Assembly: GCF_010378095.1 (NCBI RefSeq) | Contig: NZ_WNJL01000037.1 | Span: 124,001-188,000, forward strand | Source of the DNA: Acidithiobacillus ferrianus | GTDB taxonomy: Bacteria > Pseudomonadota > Gammaproteobacteria > Acidithiobacillales > Acidithiobacillaceae | Length of the DNA stretch: 64,000 bases | Direction of reading: 5' to 3' | In this document: positions 53,478-64,000 of the stretch, one piece after another | How positions within the stretch are numbered: the first letter of the stretch is position 1 | Layout: each line of letters starts with the position of its first letter | Made by a program: the position numbers and the translations under genes | Notes under the pieces: generated by a model | What the model saw: the letters and a program-made list of their open reading frames with translations, nothing else | Database searches by the model: none | What the model was told of the DNA's origin: nothing

Positions 53478-54003
53478 TGACCCTAGGGACTCCATCCCCG
53501 GGCCCGAAGCATGCCTTCGGTGGCACAGGCGCCCAATGCGCGCTGATCGACGGACATGACCCGGTCTGGTGTGTGTGGCCTGCAGGACCGGTGGGTGGCA
53601 CTGACGGCCATCATGGCCTGTCATTCCCGGGAAGTCCTGGGATGGAGGCGGTCCCGCAACGGCCATATCAAAGTTGGTAGAAGCGACACTGGAGGATGCC
53701 CTGATCGGCCGTTTCTGGACGCTGGCCCGGCGGGCAAGGTGCTCACTCTTCGGGGCGATAATGGGTTGGTTTTCACCTCACGGCGCCTTACCGTGAGCGT
53801 ACGGCGCCTTGGCTTGTAGTAGGAGTTTATCCAGGCCGCACACGCCCCAGCAGAACGGCATGATCGAACGGTGGTTCCGGACCATGAAAAAGCATGTATC
53901 TGGGCAAAGCTGCTTTCCATCACGGGAAGATGCAAGGCCGGTCATAGGCCGGTGGATCGAGCGCTACAACTCGTTACGTTGCAAAGAACACTATTCAGGT
54001 TGA
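53478..54003 (+). pseudogene. IS3-family transposase remnant
   Basis: Three open stretches in different frames match an IS3-type integrase core. STDMT (first Asp) and GLQDRWVALTAIMACHSREV precede VEATLEDALIGRFWTLAR, then RGDNGLVFTS (second Asp), and HTPQQNGMIERWFRTMK (catalytic Glu). At least two frameshifts and a TGA in place of Trp disrupt the frame. The N-terminal OrfA part is absent. Terminal inverted repeats were not found. Confidence 0.8.
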
Positions 54004-54121
54004 TGGATTCTGATGAGGCTTGGTCTGGAGGCTGGTTTGACCGATAGAAATAGGATCACGATAAATGTATACGTGCCATAAAAATACCGTATTTTAGTGC
54101 CACTATTCTAATGAGGCAATC

Positions 54122-54484
54122 ATGAAACACCTACTTATAATTATTACAGCTCTGGATAGAGATAAGTGGACTGATATTGTGGACATTTTTAATAAAGCCA
54201 AGGCTGCTTCTAAAGATTTCCAGGTAGAGATAGTCTTGACTGGAGATTCTGGAATAATAGCGGCGGTACCGGAAGCCACTGCTGCGTTAGGTGAGTGGCG
54301 TTTATCAAAAATATATGAATCCATGAGATCTGCAAAGTCATCTGGTATAAGAATAAATATTTGTGAACGGGCTATAGAATGGTGTGGTGTTAACAATAGG
54401 ATTATCCCTGAAATAGATAGTATACTGAGTAGCTCATCTATTTTGGGGCGGGCGACCGCAGACACGTATGTTACTTATTTTTGA
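54122..54484 (+). CDS. DsrE/DsrF-like small protein
   Basis: The product has 120 residues. The alpha/beta pattern MKHLLIIITALDRDKWTD, VEIVLTGDSG and a cysteine in a VN/INICERAIE segment near 93 resemble the DsrE/YchN-like superfamily of sulfur-handling proteins. Those with one or two Cys carry persulfide. It is AT-rich. A sulfur-relay role would suit a sulfur-oxidising host but remains a guess. Confidence 0.5.
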   Translation: MKHLLIIITALDRDKWTDIVDIFNKAKAASKDFQVEIVLTGDSGIIAAVPEATAALGEWRLSKIYESMRSAKSSGIRINICERAIEWCGVNNRIIPEIDSILSSSSILGRATADTYVTYF

Positions 54485-54581
54485 ATCTTGGTCAAGTTTA
54501 TTGTGTGCATTATATCTGGACATACCGCGCCATATGTACTTTGCGAACAGCTAACTTATATTTGGCCACCGTTGATACAAG

Positions 54582-55259
54582 CTATTGTAACTGCGGCAGT
54601 AGGGCCGTGAACTGTTTCTGGCTTATAAGGCCGGTTATGAGACCCAACCTCCCCTCCTTGGGCATATAAATAACATCTGGAAGATCGTTAACACCTATTT
54701 TTTGTAAAAAGTCATCATTGGTTTCTATTTTTTTTGTCAACTTGATTGTTTCCTGAGACGCCAATCCTATTGCGACTATCGCACGCGGCAGATGGGCTGG
54801 CTTGCCGGTTTTCATGCTATCACCGATTTGCTGTTCGATATCCTGTAATTTTCCCACGGGATCTTTCGCCTGTAAAATGGCAACTGCCTCCGGCATACTG
54901 CTAGGTTTTATCATGGCAACCGGGACATAGCGCACCGTTAGCTTCCCTTCATTGATGAGGCGTGCCTCTGTGGTATATATAAGGTGGCAAACTGGACAAT
55001 TAGTATCCGTAAAGTCGTATATTATTGGTCCATGACTACCTTCTTGGATAAAGGTTAATTGTTTTCCCATCCGATCCCAAAGTTTGCGCTTCGTCATTTT
55101 TGATTGTGCGGAAGCAATATCTGATGGTGCCGTAGTGGGCGCAGAATTATTCTGTAGATCGGATTCTGAGGATGTCTTCTTCGCGCAAGCAAAGAGGAGC
55201 ACTACAATGCCAAACATCAAGAAGAGTCGAACAATAAATACAAGTAGAATTCTAACCAT
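54582..55259 (-). CDS. Thioredoxin-fold lipoprotein, DsbC/DsbG-like
   Basis: The product has 225 residues. A lipobox LLFAC (Cys25) after a hydrophobic N-terminus anchors it to the membrane. The thioredoxin fold carries CPVC at 88-91 (FTDTNCPVCHLIY), the DsbC/DsbG-like active site, and a cis-Pro loop (GVNDLPDVIYMP) near the C-terminus. It likely shuffles disulfides in secreted proteins. The dimerisation domain of DsbC is absent, so it is shorter. Confidence 0.8.
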   Translation of the reverse strand: MVRILLVFIVRLFLMFGIVVLLFACAKKTSSESDLQNNSAPTTAPSDIASAQSKMTKRKLWDRMGKQLTFIQEGSHGPIIYDFTDTNCPVCHLIYTTEARLINEGKLTVRYVPVAMIKPSSMPEAVAILQAKDPVGKLQDIEQQIGDSMKTGKPAHLPRAIVAIGLASQETIKLTKKIETNDDFLQKIGVNDLPDVIYMPKEGRLGLITGLISQKQFTALLPQLQ

Positions 55260-55490
55260 TTTAATTCCAGTTATCGATTGACAAAGGGGTAGTGTAAATT
55301 TTCATTAGCTGTTTGCAGGAAGGAGCAATATTTCTAGACCAATATGGTATAAAACAGATCACTTCTCACTATAGACGCACGCAATTATTAGAAGGTCATA
55401 TATTATTTCCCGATAGCGAATCACTCAACATGTTTCATTGGCAACAACCAAAGTAGCATTATATGGTTGATTGTGCGCTCCATTATCATG

Positions 55491-55649
55491 TTAAGTGGTT
55501 GGATATACTTTAACGGATCTTTTTCCGCAAAAAGAAGGGGCTCCTATACAGGCGACACCAGTGGAGGTATTTTTCACCGTGTTTCTGGTTTCCTTCTTTG
55601 CACAGGCAGAGGCAAACAAAACGATACTAATTATGATCAGCGCTCTCAT
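55491..55649 (-). CDS. Possible small lipoprotein
   Basis: A 52-residue frame with N-terminal MRALIIISIVLFASACAKK, a clear lipobox (FASAC) similar to that of the neighbouring thioredoxin-fold lipoprotein. The mature part has two cysteines. The SD is poor. It could be real or a relic of a gene duplicated from its neighbour. Confidence 0.4.
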   Translation of the reverse strand: MRALIIISIVLFASACAKKETRNTVKNTSTGVACIGAPSFCGKRSVKVYPTT

Positions 55650-56480
55650 TGGTGTGGATTGTGTAAGTGATTTTGTTGGCACATTTATGTCCTTTTAGAG
55701 AAAGAGTAAATACATAATAATACCATGATAATTGGCTTTCCATGCTGTCTGCTGATGCCGCCTGCGGACTAGAGGATAAGGCTATCAAAAAATTCGCGTA
55801 TGCCCAAGTAGTCAATGAATGAGTTTATGATAGATCGACGATGCTTCGAAGGTAATTTTTCTTGTGTTCTCCATCGAGTCCCTTCCTACCCGTGCTCTAC
55901 AGAACGCTCACACATGTACGCATATGGTTTGTGAAGGTTTAAAGTAGGTATTATGCGGAGGGCTGACAAGAATGTCGATAGTGGAAACATTTTGTCTACC
56001 CTTGCCTCGACGTAGATGGCCTAGGTCCAATGGTATGCTCCCCTGCTGTCGATTTATTTCCTGCCACCATTGCGGAAAAGCGGATTTGAAATTTTGCGTC
56101 TTCTATCTCACCAGTGAAGCTCTCCATTTTGGATAACGCATCTCCTAATCCGATTCGTCTTTGTTCCGTTGGGCACTTCTGCGCTTTCCAATGCTCAATC
56201 GCCTAGGCAGCCCACCGGCGGATATACCGAGGTGTATCCTGTGCCGTACCTGCGTATCTGGATTATGTGAATGCCTGTAAACGAATATCGGGTCATGGTC
56301 GCGCTCAGCAGTCGTCTGGGTAGGATCCGCGTTTGCCGGGTAACCGCAGCAAGGTAAGGCGTGCTTTCAGAGGCTTGACCACCGCGGCAAATGGTGGGAA
56401 AATTTCCCACAACACTAAGTCGCGACGAGGAGTTGTTCCCTGTCATTTGTTAACAAACATCTTTTTGAAAGGAGCACACC
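55650..56480. other. Low-gene-density stretch in the accessory patch
   Basis: No sizeable gene is supported here. It holds one small frame (55972-56136) with a good SD and several short open frames without support. The AT-rich part ends near 55970. Confidence 0.5.
55972..56136 (+). CDS. Possible 54-residue Cys-rich small protein
   Basis: An ATG preceded by GGAGGG at a 9-base distance opens a 54-codon frame. It contains CCRFISCHHCGKADLKFC, five cysteines and two histidines in 18 residues, suggesting a metal site. There is no family match in my memory. It is shorter than most gene-callers accept. Confidence 0.25.
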   Translation: MSIVETFCLPLPRRRWPRSNGMLPCCRFISCHHCGKADLKFCVFYLTSEALHFG

Positions 56481-56882
56481 ATGTACCCAGGCAAATACAC
56501 AGCATCCATCATGTTGGCACTCGGTCTGACGGCCCCGATCACGTCTTGGGCCGGAGGAGTGCTGTTGCATCTCAGGGACCAGGCCGAACACTCTTCCACC
56601 GCCTTGCAGCAATTGAAACAGCAGGCCCACACCGGGGACCGGGCTGCCCAGTATTATCTGGGGGCCCTCTATGACCCGAGCCTGAAACTCGGGCACGTAG
56701 AACCTGCCAACTGGAATCAGGCGCTTTATTGGTATCAGCATGTCGCCCTGTCGAAAAATGATCCGATCACCTGCTATCCCGATAAGGCCGTGGCCCATAC
56801 ACCCGCCCAGATGACCGCATGGTGGCGCGCAGAGGCGGAGGAAAACCTGAAGGGTAACGACAACGACAACGGACATTGCTAA
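56481..56882 (+). CDS. Secreted Sel1-like repeat protein
   Basis: The product has 133 residues with a signal peptide ending near SWAGG. A Sel1/TPR-like unit (QAHTGDRAAQYYLGALYD and NWNQALYWYQHVAL) follows, the motif used in protein-interaction repeats. The SD AAAGGAG is strong. It stands alone with a terminator downstream. Confidence 0.65.
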   Translation: MYPGKYTASIMLALGLTAPITSWAGGVLLHLRDQAEHSSTALQQLKQQAHTGDRAAQYYLGALYDPSLKLGHVEPANWNQALYWYQHVALSKNDPITCYPDKAVAHTPAQMTAWWRAEAEENLKGNDNDNGHC

Positions 56883-57334
<452 letters not shown>

Positions 57335-57371
57335 CAAGAGCCGGTAATGTACTGCCAAAACCCCGCCCCGG

Positions 57372-57827
57372 TCAATGCCTGTGATGACACAAATCCAGCA
57401 GGGCCGATAGTTCCTGGTGCAAGTACTGCAGGCGTTTACGGCCCTCTACAACACTGACGGGCATTGCCGACATCTCTTCTAAATCCAACTGCCTCTGCTG
57501 CTCGTCCGGAGGCGCGCCGCGGGAGGCACGCGCCAGCCCCTGCAATCGGTCGCGCGCCCCATGAATGGTATATCCCTCTCCATATAACAACGTACGAATC
57601 TGCCGTGCCAGCAACAAGTCGTGACTTTGATAATAACGCCGGTTGCCTTTTCTTTTCAGCGGGTTCAGCTGTGAGAACTCCTGCTCCCAGTAACGCAGGA
57701 CATGCGCCTTCACTCCGCAGAGCAAGGCGGCCTCACTGATGGAGAAATAGCGTTTTTCCGGTATCTCCGGAAGTGGCGCGAGGTCTTTTCCCACCTTTCC
57801 TTTAGCTGTTATCTGATGCGCTACCAT
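57372..57827 (-). CDS. MerR-family regulator downstream of ihfA
   Basis: The product has 151 residues. The N-terminal MerR helix-turn-helix is visible at about 26-95 ([21 protein letters not shown]). A dimerisation helix and C-terminal coiled tail follow. No effector cysteine set is obvious. It overlaps the 3' end of ihfA by 26 bases, an arrangement widely conserved in proteobacteria. Its regulatory target is unknown. Confidence 0.85.
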   Translation of the reverse strand: MVAHQITAKGKVGKDLAPLPEIPEKRYFSISEAALLCGVKAHVLRYWEQEFSQLNPLKRKGNRRYYQSHDLLLARQIRTLLYGEGYTIHGARDRLQGLARASRGAPPDEQQRQLDLEEMSAMPVSVVEGRKRLQYLHQELSALLDLCHHRH

Positions 57828-58101
57828 TGACGTAGGCTTTGAGCTTCTGGCTAGGATGGAAAGTCACCACCCGCCGCGCCGTGATGGTAATCTCCACACC
57901 CGTCTTCGGATTACGCCCCGGACGGGGGCTCTTGTCGCGCAGCGTGAAGTTACCGAACCCGGAAAGCTTCACTTCCTCGCCCTGCGCCAGCTTCTCACGA
58001 ATGCCATCGAAAAAGGCTTCGACAATGCCTTTGGCTTCCCGCTTGTTCAGGCCCATGGTCTCGAACAGCATGTCTACGATTTCTGCTTTGGTAACCGCCA
58101 T
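57802..58101 (-). CDS. ihfA: Integration host factor alpha subunit
   Basis: IHF bends DNA and helps sigma-54 promoters, replication and recombination. The product has 99 residues of the HU family. The DNA-intercalating loop [20 protein letters not shown] is near 60-80 and the start [13 protein letters not shown] is typical. It follows pheT after 9 bases. Confidence 0.97.
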   Translation of the reverse strand: MAVTKAEIVDMLFETMGLNKREAKGIVEAFFDGIREKLAQGEEVKLSGFGNFTLRDKSPRPGRNPKTGVEITITARRVVTFHPSQKLKAYVNGSASDNS

Positions 58102-58110
58102 ATATTTCCC

Positions 58111-60510
58111 CTATGCCCTAAGTTCTATAGGACCCAGTTGCCGCACCACAGCCAGCAACCGATCCGTTTCTGCCTGCACATCGGCTTCCGTGAGTGTCCG
58201 CTCAACATCCTGCAAGAGCAAGGCGAAGGCCAGACTATATGTACCCGCCATCAGAGACGGCCCCTGATAGCGATCAAAAATCGTGATGTCCTGAACGATC
58301 CGCGAGGCCGCCGCACGCATGGCGGCCCACACCGTCCCCGCCGCGATGTCATCCGGGATGACCAGAGCCAGATCACGTCGCAGTGCGGGAAACGGCGACA
58401 AGGGTCGAAACCGGGACGCACTCGGTTGATCATTCAGCCACTCTGCATCCAAATAGAAGAAAAATGGTGATTTGTCCAGGTCATGCTCCGCAGCCAGCGT
58501 CGGGTGCAGCGCACCCAGAAGCCCTATGCGCTGCTCGCCGACCAGGACTTCCGCCGCCTGTCCCGGATGTAATACCGGATGATCCCCAATGGGCCGAAAA
58601 TGGAACGCCATATCCGGCCATGGCGCGAGCAACGCCGTGACGTCTCCTTTCACATCGTAGAAATCGACCGCGCGCTGCGGTTGTGCCCAGTGCTCCCGGT
58701 CGGCACTACCGACCACACACCCTGCCAGGATGAGTCGCTGGCCGTTGCCGGAAAACACGCGCCCGAACTCAAAAAGCCGTACCCGCTCCTGCTGCCGCTT
58801 CACATTGAACTGCAGGGTCTGCAGCAACCCCGGCCAGAGACTGGCGCGCATGACCGCCAGATCGGCGGACAAGGGGTTCAGCAAAACCGGAGCATCGGCA
58901 TCCGGCGTAAAGGTCGCTTGCGCTTGTCGGGAAATAAAACTATAGGTAATCACTTCGTGATAATCACGCGCTTGCAGTATCCCGCGCAAGGTACCGTGCC
59001 GCGGCGCGCACGGCATGGGCAAGGGGTTCAGCACACCCTGCGGACGACGCAAGGGCAATCGATCGTAACCATATATCCGCCCCACCTCCTCGATCAGGTC
59101 GACCTCAATATGCAGATCAAATCGATGGCTGGGTGGCGTCGCCTGCCAGCCATCATGGGTTTTACAAACCCGCAACCCCAGTCGGGTCAGTGCCGTCTCG
59201 ACCACGGCATCGTCATAATCCATGCCGAGAATGCGTGCCAGCCGGGCACGGCGCAGCGGAATCGGCGCATGCTCCGGCGGAACGCCCACCGAGGTATGCG
59301 AGCGTTCCGCCCGCAGGTAAACTCGGCCCATGGCAATCAGACGCCGCAGGGTGCTTGCGGCTACCGCTGGCGCCAATGCAAAATCCACCCCGCGTTCAAA
59401 GCGCATGGCGGAATCGGTCTGCAAACCCAACCGACGGGCGCGTCCCTGAATAGCCTTGGGCGGGAAGAAGGCCGCTTCCAGGACAATGGTGCGGGTGTGC
59501 GTGGAAACGGCGGCACGCCGTCCGCCGATGATGCCTGCCAACGCTACGGGCCCCGCAGCATCGGCGACCACCAGCATGTCGGGCTCCAGAGGCAGATCCC
59601 GGCCATCCAGCGCGTCCAGGGTTTCCCCTGCCTGCGCCCAGCGTACCGTGAGCCCGCCTTGCAAGGTATCCGCGTCAAAGGCGTGCAGGGGTTGCCCCGT
59701 TTCGAGCATTTGCAGATTCAACAAATCGACCACCGGATGAATGCAACGGTGCCCGGCGCGGCGCAAACGTTCGCGCAAGACGTCCGGCAAACGTTTCGGG
59801 ACACCTTCTATCCACAAGGCGGTATAGGAGGGACACGCCCCCCGCGCATCCACGGCGATATGCGGGGCGAAGTGCTCCCTGGTCTGCGCCAGCATATCCA
59901 GGGAGGATGTCGTCCAAACCGGTTGCGGGGTGTCGCCCTCCGGACAGATCAGGGCACCTGCACCCAGAGCGAACAGATCTCTGGCGACCCCCAGCATGGA
60001 GAGCGCATCGCCACGATTCGGGGTGATTCCCAAGGTCAGAATCTGGTCTTCCAAGCGCAAATAGGTTCGTAGATCAGTACCGATCGGCGCATCGTCATCC
60101 AGAATCAGCAGACCGCTGCCGCCGTCCTCCAATCCGAGTTCCGCCGCCGCGCAGAGCACCCCTTCGGAAGACACGCCACGCAGGGTCGCGATGGTAATAG
60201 CACGCTCACCAGGTAACGCTGCCCCCGGTATGGCCAAAGGCACCCGCTGACCTACTGCCAGGTTATCCGCCCCGCAAACAACAGTGCGTAGCTGCCCGTC
60301 GCCCGCATCCACCTGCGCCACCCGCAGTTGATCGGCTTCTGGATGGGGTGCAATGGACTGAACGGCAGCAACGACCACGCCGTGAAAAAGCGGTGCGGCG
60401 TCTTCAACGGCCTCCACCTCAATACCACCCATAGTCAGGCGTCGGGCAATTTCTTCCGTATCCCAGGAGGTGTCTAACAACTCACGAAGCCATTGTATAC
60501 TGACGCGCAT
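58111..60510 (-). CDS. pheT: Phenylalanyl-tRNA synthetase beta subunit
   Basis: The product has 799 residues, the usual size. In order are the EMAP-like tRNA-binding domain at about 40-150 (VDAGDGQLRTVVCGADNLAVG), B3/B4 editing domain in the middle, B5 and the anticodon-binding domain at the C-terminus. It forms an alpha2-beta2 enzyme with PheS, directly upstream with a 9-base gap. Confidence 0.96.
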   Translation of the reverse strand: MRVSIQWLRELLDTSWDTEEIARRLTMGGIEVEAVEDAAPLFHGVVVAAVQSIAPHPEADQLRVAQVDAGDGQLRTVVCGADNLAVGQRVPLAIPGAALPGERAITIATLRGVSSEGVLCAAAELGLEDGGSGLLILDDDAPIGTDLRTYLRLEDQILTLGITPNRGDALSMLGVARDLFALGAGALICPEGDTPQPVWTTSSLDMLAQTREHFAPHIAVDARGACPSYTALWIEGVPKRLPDVLRERLRRAGHRCIHPVVDLLNLQMLETGQPLHAFDADTLQGGLTVRWAQAGETLDALDGRDLPLEPDMLVVADAAGPVALAGIIGGRRAAVSTHTRTIVLEAAFFPPKAIQGRARRLGLQTDSAMRFERGVDFALAPAVAASTLRRLIAMGRVYLRAERSHTSVGVPPEHAPIPLRRARLARILGMDYDDAVVETALTRLGLRVCKTHDGWQATPPSHRFDLHIEVDLIEEVGRIYGYDRLPLRRPQGVLNPLPMPCAPRHGTLRGILQARDYHEVITYSFISRQAQATFTPDADAPVLLNPLSADLAVMRASLWPGLLQTLQFNVKRQQERVRLFEFGRVFSGNGQRLILAGCVVGSADREHWAQPQRAVDFYDVKGDVTALLAPWPDMAFHFRPIGDHPVLHPGQAAEVLVGEQRIGLLGALHPTLAAEHDLDKSPFFFYLDAEWLNDQPSASRFRPLSPFPALRRDLALVIPDDIAAGTVWAAMRAAASRIVQDITIFDRYQGPSLMAGTYSLAFALLLQDVERTLTEADVQAETDRLLAVVRQLGPIELRA

Positions 60511-60519
60511 GGTGAGCCC

Positions 60520-61922
<1,403 letters not shown>

Positions 61923-61940
61923 GGTACTGTTCCTCTATCA

Positions 61941-62138
61941 TCAACCGTAGGGAAGCATGCGCCGCAATGCGGCCTGATCACTACCCGAAGTAACCAGCGT
62001 ATGGCGCAAGTGGCGCTTCCGCTTGGTCGTTTTCTTCGTCAGGATATGATTCAAAAAAGCCTGACGATGCTTGAACTTACCGGATCCGGTGCGCTTAAAG
62101 CGCTTGGCCGCCCCGCGATTACTCTTCATTTTTGGCAC
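61941..62138 (-). CDS. rpmI: 50S ribosomal protein L35
   Basis: The product has 65 residues starting [20 protein letters not shown], the conserved L35 sequence. It lies between infC and rplT, 9 bases after the infC stop. Confidence 0.98.
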
Positions 62139-62147
62139 GATGGTCTC

Positions 62148-62666
62148 CTATTTTTTCCGCGGCGCGACGATCATCACCATTTGTCGCCCTTCCATGCGTG
62201 GCCGCTGTTCAACCACGCCCACTTCCATTAAATCCTTTTCTACCCGATTGAGCACTCCCATGCCCAGTTCGGGGTGCGACATTTCACGACCGCGAAAGCG
62301 CAACGTAATTTTTGCGCGATCTCCGTCTTCAATGAAACGCAAAATGCTGCGTAGCTTGATCTGGTAATCGGCGTCATCCGTACGGGGACGGAATTTAATT
62401 TCCTTCACCTGCGTCTGTTTCTGCCGACGTTTCGCGTCATGCTGGCGTTTGCTTTCCTGAAAACGGAACTTCCCGTAATCCATTATTCGGCACACGGGAG
62501 GATCCGCTTGCGGGGCGATCTCGACCAGATCCAGTTCAGCGCCCTCGGCGGCGGCAATGGCTTCCGCAAAGGATAACACACCCAGCTGCTCCCCCTCGAC
62601 ACCTATCAATCGGACCCGCGCTGCGGTAATTTCCCGATTGATATTCACCTCTTTCTCTGTCGCGAT
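62148..62666 (-). CDS. infC: Translation initiation factor IF-3, non-ATG start
   Basis: The product has 172 residues when started at the ATC at 62664-62666, with an SD of AGGAGG at 62675-62680 and a spacer of 8 bases. No ATG, GTG or TTG lies near. IF-3 genes commonly start with a rare codon such as AUU, so IF-3 can discriminate against its own mRNA and autoregulate. The N-domain ([15 protein letters not shown]) and the C-domain ([18 protein letters not shown]) are complete. The thrS stop is 17 bases upstream. Confidence 0.93.
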   Translation of the reverse strand: MATEKEVNINREITAARVRLIGVEGEQLGVLSFAEAIAAAEGAELDLVEIAPQADPPVCRIMDYGKFRFQESKRQHDAKRRQKQTQVKEIKFRPRTDDADYQIKLRSILRFIEDGDRAKITLRFRGREMSHPELGMGVLNRVEKDLMEVGVVEQRPRMEGRQMVMIVAPRKK

Positions 62667-62682
62667 CGCCTTATCCTCCTCG

Positions 62683-64000
62683 CTAGCCTTGCCACTCCAA
62701 GGTGTTGTAACGTGCCTGGTCCATTTTCTGCAGGGCGACACCCACAGCGCCCACGGTCAGGGTGCCGAGATCTTGGCCATCCCGATCCCGCACCGCCACC
62801 GTACCCGCTTCCCTCTCCCGTTCCCCGACCACCAAAAGATAAGGCACCCGGCGCAAAGTATGGGCGCGTATCTTATAACCTATCTTCTCGTTTCTCAAGT
62901 CCGTTTCCGCCCGAATACCGCTTTTCGCCAAGGTATCGCGCACGGATTCGGCATATTCTGCATGGTGCTCGCTGATAGGCAGCACCACGGCCTGCACCGG
63001 TGCGAGCCAGACCGGGAACTTCCCTTCGTAATGCTCGACGAGGACACCGAAGAAACGTTCCATTGAACCGAAGATGGCGCGATGCACCATGATCGGCACC
63101 TTTCGTGTGCCGTCTTCCGCCACATACTCCATGGCAAAACGCTCGGGAAGATTGAAATCCAGTTGCACCGTACTACATTGCCATCGACGGCCGATGGCAT
63201 CCTGGATCTTCAGATCGATTTTAGGGCCATAGAAGGCACCACCACCCGCATCCACCTGATAATCCAGGTCCGCGCGCTCCAGGGCATTGCGCAAGGCCTG
63301 GATGGCGACGTCCCAAATCTCGTCACTGCCCACCGAGTGCTCAGGGCGGGTGGACAAATTGATTTCATATTGGCTGAAGCCGAAAGTACCGAGAATTTTC
63401 CGGATCAGTACCAGCACCGCGCCAATCTCCGCTTCTATCTGGTCCGGCCGACAAAAGACGTGGGCATCATCCTGGGTAAAGCCGCGCACCCGCATCAAGC
63501 CATGCAGGGCACCCGACATTTCATGGCGGTAGACAGTACCCAGCTCCGCCCAGCGAATCGGCAACTCCCGGTAGGAGCGCAGCTTGTCCTTGTAGATCAG
63601 GATATGGAAAGGACAGTTCATCGGTTTGAGCTGATAAGGTTGACCCTCGTCCTGCATTGGATCAAACATGGACTCGCTATAGAAATCCTTGTGCCCGGAG
63701 GTGTACCACAGTTGCTCATGGGCGATATGCGGCGTGTACAGCAGATCGTAACCCGCCTCGACGTGGGCACTGCGCCAGAAGTCCTCAATGATGCGACGGA
63801 CCCGCGCGCCCATGGGGTGCCAGAACACCAGTCCGCCACCGGCATCCTCCTGGATGGAGAACAGCTCCAGTTCCGTACCGATGCGCCGATGATCCCGCCT
63901 TTCGGCTTCCACCAACTGCTGGAGATAGGCGTCGAGGTCTTTTTGCTGCGCCCAGGCGGTACCATAAATGCGCTGCAACATGGGATTACGCGAATCGCCG
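62683..64000 (-). CDS. thrS: Threonyl-tRNA synthetase (partial)
   Basis: Only the C-terminal part is in the window; the 5' part is cut by the window edge. Class II synthetase motifs are visible: motif 2 ([20 protein letters not shown]), the [14 protein letters not shown] segment and motif 3 ([13 protein letters not shown]). The C-terminal anticodon-binding domain ends the protein ([20 protein letters not shown]). It is followed by infC, the standard order of the thrS-infC-rpmI-rplT cluster. Confidence 0.96.
   Translation of the reverse strand, partial: GDSRNPMLQRIYGTAWAQQKDLDAYLQQLVEAERRDHRRIGTELELFSIQEDAGGGLVFWHPMGARVRRIIEDFWRSAHVEAGYDLLYTPHIAHEQLWYTSGHKDFYSESMFDPMQDEGQPYQLKPMNCPFHILIYKDKLRSYRELPIRWAELGTVYRHEMSGALHGLMRVRGFTQDDAHVFCRPDQIEAEIGAVLVLIRKILGTFGFSQYEINLSTRPEHSVGSDEIWDVAIQALRNALERADLDYQVDAGGGAFYGPKIDLKIQDAIGRRWQCSTVQLDFNLPERFAMEYVAEDGTRKVPIMVHRAIFGSMERFFGVLVEHYEGKFPVWLAPVQAVVLPISEHHAEYAESVRDTLAKSGIRAETDLRNEKIGYKIRAHTLRRVPYLLVVGEREREAGTVAVRDRDGQDLGTLTVGAVGVALQKMDQARYNTLEWQG

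Noticed and set aside
55084..55281. Plus-strand 65-codon frame inside the thioredoxin-fold lipoprotein gene
   Set aside because: It is antisense to a gene with clear motifs (CPVC, lipobox).

Overview
The window looks like a chromosomal segment of an acidophilic, autotrophic gammaproteobacterium-like organism, most probably an Acidithiobacillus. The reasons are a phosphoribulokinase gene next to a complete S-adenosylmethionine (SAM) recycling set, a cyo-type quinol oxidase, gene orders typical of proteobacteria (miaB-ybeZ-ybeY-corC-lnt; thrS-infC-rpmI-rplT-pheST-ihfA-merR-tRNA-Pro) and moderately high GC with AT-richer accessory patches. The genus is an inference from gene content and has not been checked against a database.

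Layout. 0-6.4 kb: PfkB sugar/adenosine kinase (partial, minus strand), an outer-membrane barrel, then metK, a SAH riboswitch, ahcY, metF, phosphoribulokinase and a YbjQ-like protein. 6.4-6.85 kb: a tRNA-Arg(CCT), the remnant of a tyrosine integrase at its 3' end, and a 102-bp MITE-like element. 6.9-10.2 kb: a cation/Ca2+ exchanger, deaD and cspA. 10.7-21.9 kb: the most unusual part, described below. 22-33.8 kb: housekeeping genes (priA, ubiA-ubiC, a PmtA-like methyltransferase, a lipoprotein, miaB-ybeZ-ybeY-corC-lnt, pmbA). 34-37.6 kb: a ZnuACB-type metal ABC transporter with two permeases. 37.7-44.3 kb: an XRE regulator beside a broken MazE-type antitoxin, a methyltransferase, leuCD, pdxH, rpiA and a DJ-1/PfpI protein. 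45-51.6 kb: cyoABCD, cyoE and an MFS transporter. 51.6-56.9 kb: an accessory, AT-richer patch with an Rrf2 regulator, a prolyl-4-hydroxylase-like oxygenase, an IS3-family remnant, a DsrE-like protein and thioredoxin-fold lipoproteins. 57-64 kb: the translation cluster, minus strand, with thrS running off the end.

The 10.66-21.9 kb region reads as one biofilm-matrix locus. Four secreted proteins, three of them carrying copies of an N-Q-rich motif of the type GNIGVNxxxGxxNQQxN, surround a C39-type peptidase with a full Q-C-H-D active site. This composition resembles the Pseudomonas Fap functional-amyloid operon (fibril subunits plus FapD). They are followed by a TPR plus YaiO-type outer-membrane barrel, a membrane-anchored HEAT-repeat protein and a processive family-2 glycosyltransferase, i.e. 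a polysaccharide synthesis/export module. On the opposite strand lie an outer-membrane barrel (FapF-like candidate) and a VpsR-like sigma-54 activator. A textbook sigma-54 promoter sits just upstream of the first amyloid-type gene. A single matrix programme joining an amyloid and an exopolysaccharide under sigma-54 control is my main inference.

The SAM-cycle genes also form a coherent unit: MetK makes SAM, AhcY removes S-adenosylhomocysteine (SAH), MetF supplies methyl groups, and the flanking PfkB kinase could remove the adenosine released by AhcY. The SAH riboswitch would couple ahcY (and metF, which overlaps it) to SAH accumulation.
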